Part shown: positions 61,702 to 64,000 of the stretch, one piece after another | How the letters are laid out: each line of letters opens with the position of its first letter | How positions within the stretch are numbered: the stretch's first letter is position 1 | Origin: Chitinophagaceae bacterium | Lineage (GTDB): Bacteria; Bacteroidota; Bacteroidia; Chitinophagales; Chitinophagaceae | Direction of reading: 5' to 3' | Length of the DNA stretch: 64,000 nt | Assembly: GCA_019747705.1 (NCBI GenBank) | Contig: JAIEQM010000026.1 | Coordinates: forward strand, 1-64,000 | Program-made: the position numbers and the translations under genes | The notes under the pieces: model-generated | Told to the model about the DNA's origin: nothing | What the model saw: only the letters and a program-made list of their open reading frames with translations | Database searches by the model: none

Positions 61702-62740
61702 ATGTTCATCAACTTTAAACGATCAGAATTTTATAAATGGGCAATTCATTTGCTGTTCTGGCTCATCTTTGGATGGCTGAGCTACCGGTACACCATTGAT
61801 TTTTTGAAACTCATTAAACTGCAGAAAACAAATGAAATGATGGCGCTGTACAGCATAGCAAATGTGCTGGTACTGATGGTTCCTGTTTACCTCAATTATT
61901 TTTTCCTGCTGCCCAACTATTTTTTGAAGCGCAGGTTTATCCTTTATTTTTTATTGATGTTTTTATCAGTGCTGGCAGGTTCGTTTTTTATCTGCATGGT
62001 GGAAGATTAATTTTTGCGGCCTGATCATCCTGAATGGATGTATTCCAACCGGCATTTGTACAGCCGTGTGCCTTACCTGCTGGTATTTAATTTCATCGTT
62101 CATTTTTCTTTTTTGTTTGAAGAAGTGCAGCGCAAACAACGGCAGAAAACAGAATTGAAAAAAGCAAATGCAGAAACAGAATTAAAATGGCTGAAAGCAC
62201 AGGTGAACCCCCCATTTTTTATTTAATGCACTCAATAACATTTACAGCCTTGCCTGTGTGCAAAGCAGCGAAACAGCGCCGGCTGTAATGAAGCTGAGCG
62301 AACTCATGCGCTATATGCTGCAGGAAAGTAATGCAGAAAAAATCACTATAGAAAAAGAAGCGGCTTATCTCAATAATTATATACAACTGCAGATGCTCAA
62401 AAAACGTTATGCCAGTAAAATTGTTACGGATGTACAGCTTCAGAATCCTTTGCTTATGATTGAGCCCATGCGCCTCATCAATTTTGTGGAAAATGCATTT
62501 AAACACAGCAACCCGGAAGAAGAACAGGCCTGGCTAAAAATGAAACTGCATACCAATGGCAACCAACTGCAGTTTGAAATGACCAATACATTCGGGCAAA
62601 CAGGCATAAAAGATAAAACTTCGGGAATTGGTTTGCAAAATGTAAAACAACGTTTGCAGTTGCTGTACCCGGATCAGCATCAGTTAAACATTGAAACAAA
62701 CAATGATGTTCATTCAGTACATTTAACCATCAGCGCCTGA
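61702..62740 (+). pseudogene. LytS-type membrane histidine kinase, broken by TAA and a C6 run
   Basis: Four membrane helices (WAIHLLFWLIFGWLSYRYTI, then VLVLMVPVYLNYFFLL and two more) begin the frame. An in-frame TAA at 62008-62010 interrupts it; the same frame continues as PDHPEWMYSNRHLYSR up to KWLKAQVNP. A CCCCCC run at 62208-62213 then shifts it; deleting one C restores NPHFLFNALNNIYSLA, including the phosphorylated His, and the following 62258 frame has LSELMRYMLQES, NFVENAFKHS and GIGLQNVKQRL. Restored length is about 346 residues. It overlaps the LytTR gene by one base: kinase and regulator form a two-component pair. Confidence 0.85.
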
Positions 62741-63445
62741 TGATGGTTAATATTACTCCTTTAAAATGCCTTATTGTGGATGATGAAGATCTTGCGGTTT
62801 CATTGCCGGAAGCCTATGTGCAAAAAACAGAAGGTATTGAAGTGGCGGGCACCTGTCATCATGCGTTAGAAGCAAAAGCGTTTTTGCAAACGCATACTGT
62901 AGATATTCTTTTCCTGGATATACAAATGCCATACCTCACAGGACTGGAACTGGTAAAACAATTGGCAAACCCGCCACTCATTATTTTCACCACTTCTTAC
63001 AGCGAGCACGCAGTGGAAGCTTTTGAACTCAAGGTGATGGATTATTTATTGAAGCCTTTCACCTATGAACGTTTTTTGCAGGCTGTTGAAAAAACAAAAA
63101 ACTATCTGCAACTACTGCCTCAGCAAAAAACAGCAGGTTATTTTTTTTGTAAAGAGTAATGGTATGCAGGTGAAAATTTTGTATGATGATGTATTGTATA
63201 TTGAAGGAGTGAAGCAATATGTAAAAATTATAACGGCTGCCGGGCAAACAATTACCCTTGAAAGTATAAAGAAACTGGAAGAACAGTTGCCTGCTGATCA
63301 GTTTATGCGTTTACACAAATCATATATTGTTTCGCTTAAAAAAATTACCGCCATGGGCCGTAAAGAAATCAGCATTGGCAATAAAAAAATTCCTGTTGGC
63401 AAAACCTATGAGGAAGCGTGGATGAAACAAATGCGTGAACTTTAA
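62740..63445 (+). pseudogene. LytTR response regulator, frameshifted at a T8 run
   Basis: The receiver (CLIVDDEDLAVSLPEAYVQK with phospho-Asp in FLDIQMPYLTG near residue 59 and KP in LLKPF) is followed by a T8 run at 63141-63148. Removing one T turns FFCKE-stop into GYFFVKSNGMQVKI and joins it to the LytTR DNA-binding domain DDVLYIEGVKQYVKI...RLHKSYIVSL. Restored length is about 234 residues. It starts where the kinase ends; the pair resembles LytS/LytR-like systems. Confidence 0.85.
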
Positions 63446-63810
63446 TGTTTCTTTTGTTTATCGTACAAGCTTTTTGGTATAACAAATGGTTTCCCTTTTA
63501 GTGAATCAGGAATAATGATGGGATTCAATTTTCTGCGGGGATAATAAGGATTGGGCATTGTTCCTTTCATCGTGCCTTTAAAGCTATTGGGCATTTGCTT
63601 TACAAGATTACTGTCGGCCACTACTACAGGCATATTATCCTGCGGCAATAAATAAACAGTTCCATAAGGCGACTTGCCAACAATACGTTCCTGCAGCAAT
63701 AAAGGCTGTCCGGGATAAATGGAACTGTCGTTTACCACGGGTCTTTTGTTTTGGCTTACGGCACTGAGGCTCAAAATGAGTAAGGCGGAGATGATAAATA
63801 AAGGTTTCAT
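63442..63810 (-). CDS. Small secreted protein of unknown function
   Basis: From ATG 63810 the product is 122 residues with a signal peptide ending LSAVSQ and a proline- and basic-rich mature part (PGQPLLLQERIVGKSPYGTV, then YYPRRKLNPIIIPDSLKGKP). No known domain. It overlaps the LytTR gene's stop by 4 bases convergently. Upstream in-frame ATG (63867) would add a non-conserved leader. Confidence 0.65.
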   Translation of the reverse strand: MKPLFIISALLILSLSAVSQNKRPVVNDSSIYPGQPLLLQERIVGKSPYGTVYLLPQDNMPVVVADSNLVKQMPNSFKGTMKGTMPNPYYPRRKLNPIIIPDSLKGKPFVIPKSLYDKQKKH

Positions 63811-63917
63811 AAAACAGCTTTGAGGATTGAAGATAGAAAATTTTCCTGTTAAAACAGTTTTGCTCAATTGTAAACCCTGTCTTTACTTTGTACCTCATCA
63901 TTTAAATTGCAACCATT

Positions 63918-64000
63918 ATGTATAACGGACTTGTGCACTTACACAGCGCCCTTCGATGGGTGATTTTAATTCTGTTAATTATTTGTTTGATACAGGCATT
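63918..64000 (+). CDS. Membrane protein, 3'-truncated by window edge
   Basis: ATG at 63918 opens a frame that is still open at the window end. The first 27 residues begin MYNGLVHLHSALRWVILILL and continue into a hydrophobic helix. The HxHSxxRW start followed by a long helix resembles membrane proteins of the cytochrome b561-like or DUF type in Bacteroidota, but too little is visible to name it. Confidence 0.5.
   Translation, partial: MYNGLVHLHSALRWVILILLIICLIQA

Noticed and set aside
62008..62010. Recoded TAA codon in the kinase
   Set aside because: Many genes here end in TAA, so reassignment is untenable; a substitution or error is simpler.

Overview
The window comes from the chromosome of a Bacteroidota bacterium, most likely a member of the Chitinophagaceae or a close relative. 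This rests on a gliding-type C-terminal domain protein next to a PorP/SprF partner (type IX secretion), a TonB-dependent receptor with a carboxypeptidase-like N-terminus, several SprF-like or small beta-barrel outer membrane proteins, LytTR regulators, parB-DUF5683-dapB gene order, and repeated TAnnTTTG (-7) promoter boxes close to start codons. No rRNA or tRNA gene, phage, insertion sequence or CRISPR array was recognised.

Layout. 1-15.6 kb: housekeeping and envelope genes (DUF6263-like fragment, recG, T9SS cargo and porP/sprF, LOG-family hydrolase, Na+/solute symporter, O-methyltransferase, LysM glucosaminidase, hpt, YfbK-like vWA protein). 15.6-22 kb: a phosphorelay cluster with two hybrid histidine kinases, two lone Hpt proteins and a LytTR response regulator. 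22-34.6 kb: a cytochrome c lipoprotein, a SWIB protein with a histone-H1-like tail and an unusual repeated leader, aconitase, PspC, two AraC regulators, a decayed outer membrane protein, kdsA and a two-subunit molybdenum hydroxylase. 34.6-47.5 kb: threonine dehydrogenase-like epimerase, frameshifted GH5 cellulase, TlpA-like protein, acyl-CoA synthetase, PhoH, fluC, parB, dapB, Rrf2, acylphosphatase. 47.5-48.5 kb: palindrome-rich DNA with two small cassette-like genes, one of them resembling an isolated EF-Tu domain III. 48.5-59.2 kb, all on the minus strand: TMEM175 homologue, icd, a TonB receptor, an overlapping pair of AAA/STAND-like ATPases (one with near-identical 33-residue repeats) behind a phased 13-14 nt repeat, rpe, an MNT-HEPN pair and a TPR lipoprotein. 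59.2-64 kb: TolB-like propeller, a Bacteroidota palindromic repeat, and three consecutive genes (lipoprotein, LytS-type kinase, LytTR regulator) each broken at a homopolymer.

The best candidates for something undescribed are the ATPase pair with its phased upstream repeat, the hairpin-repeat leader of the SWIB/histone-like gene, and the palindrome-flanked small genes at 47.5-48.5 kb. Five genes carry frameshifts, nearly all in homopolymers, and two also carry an in-frame TAA; sequencing error and genuine decay cannot be told apart from the sequence alone.
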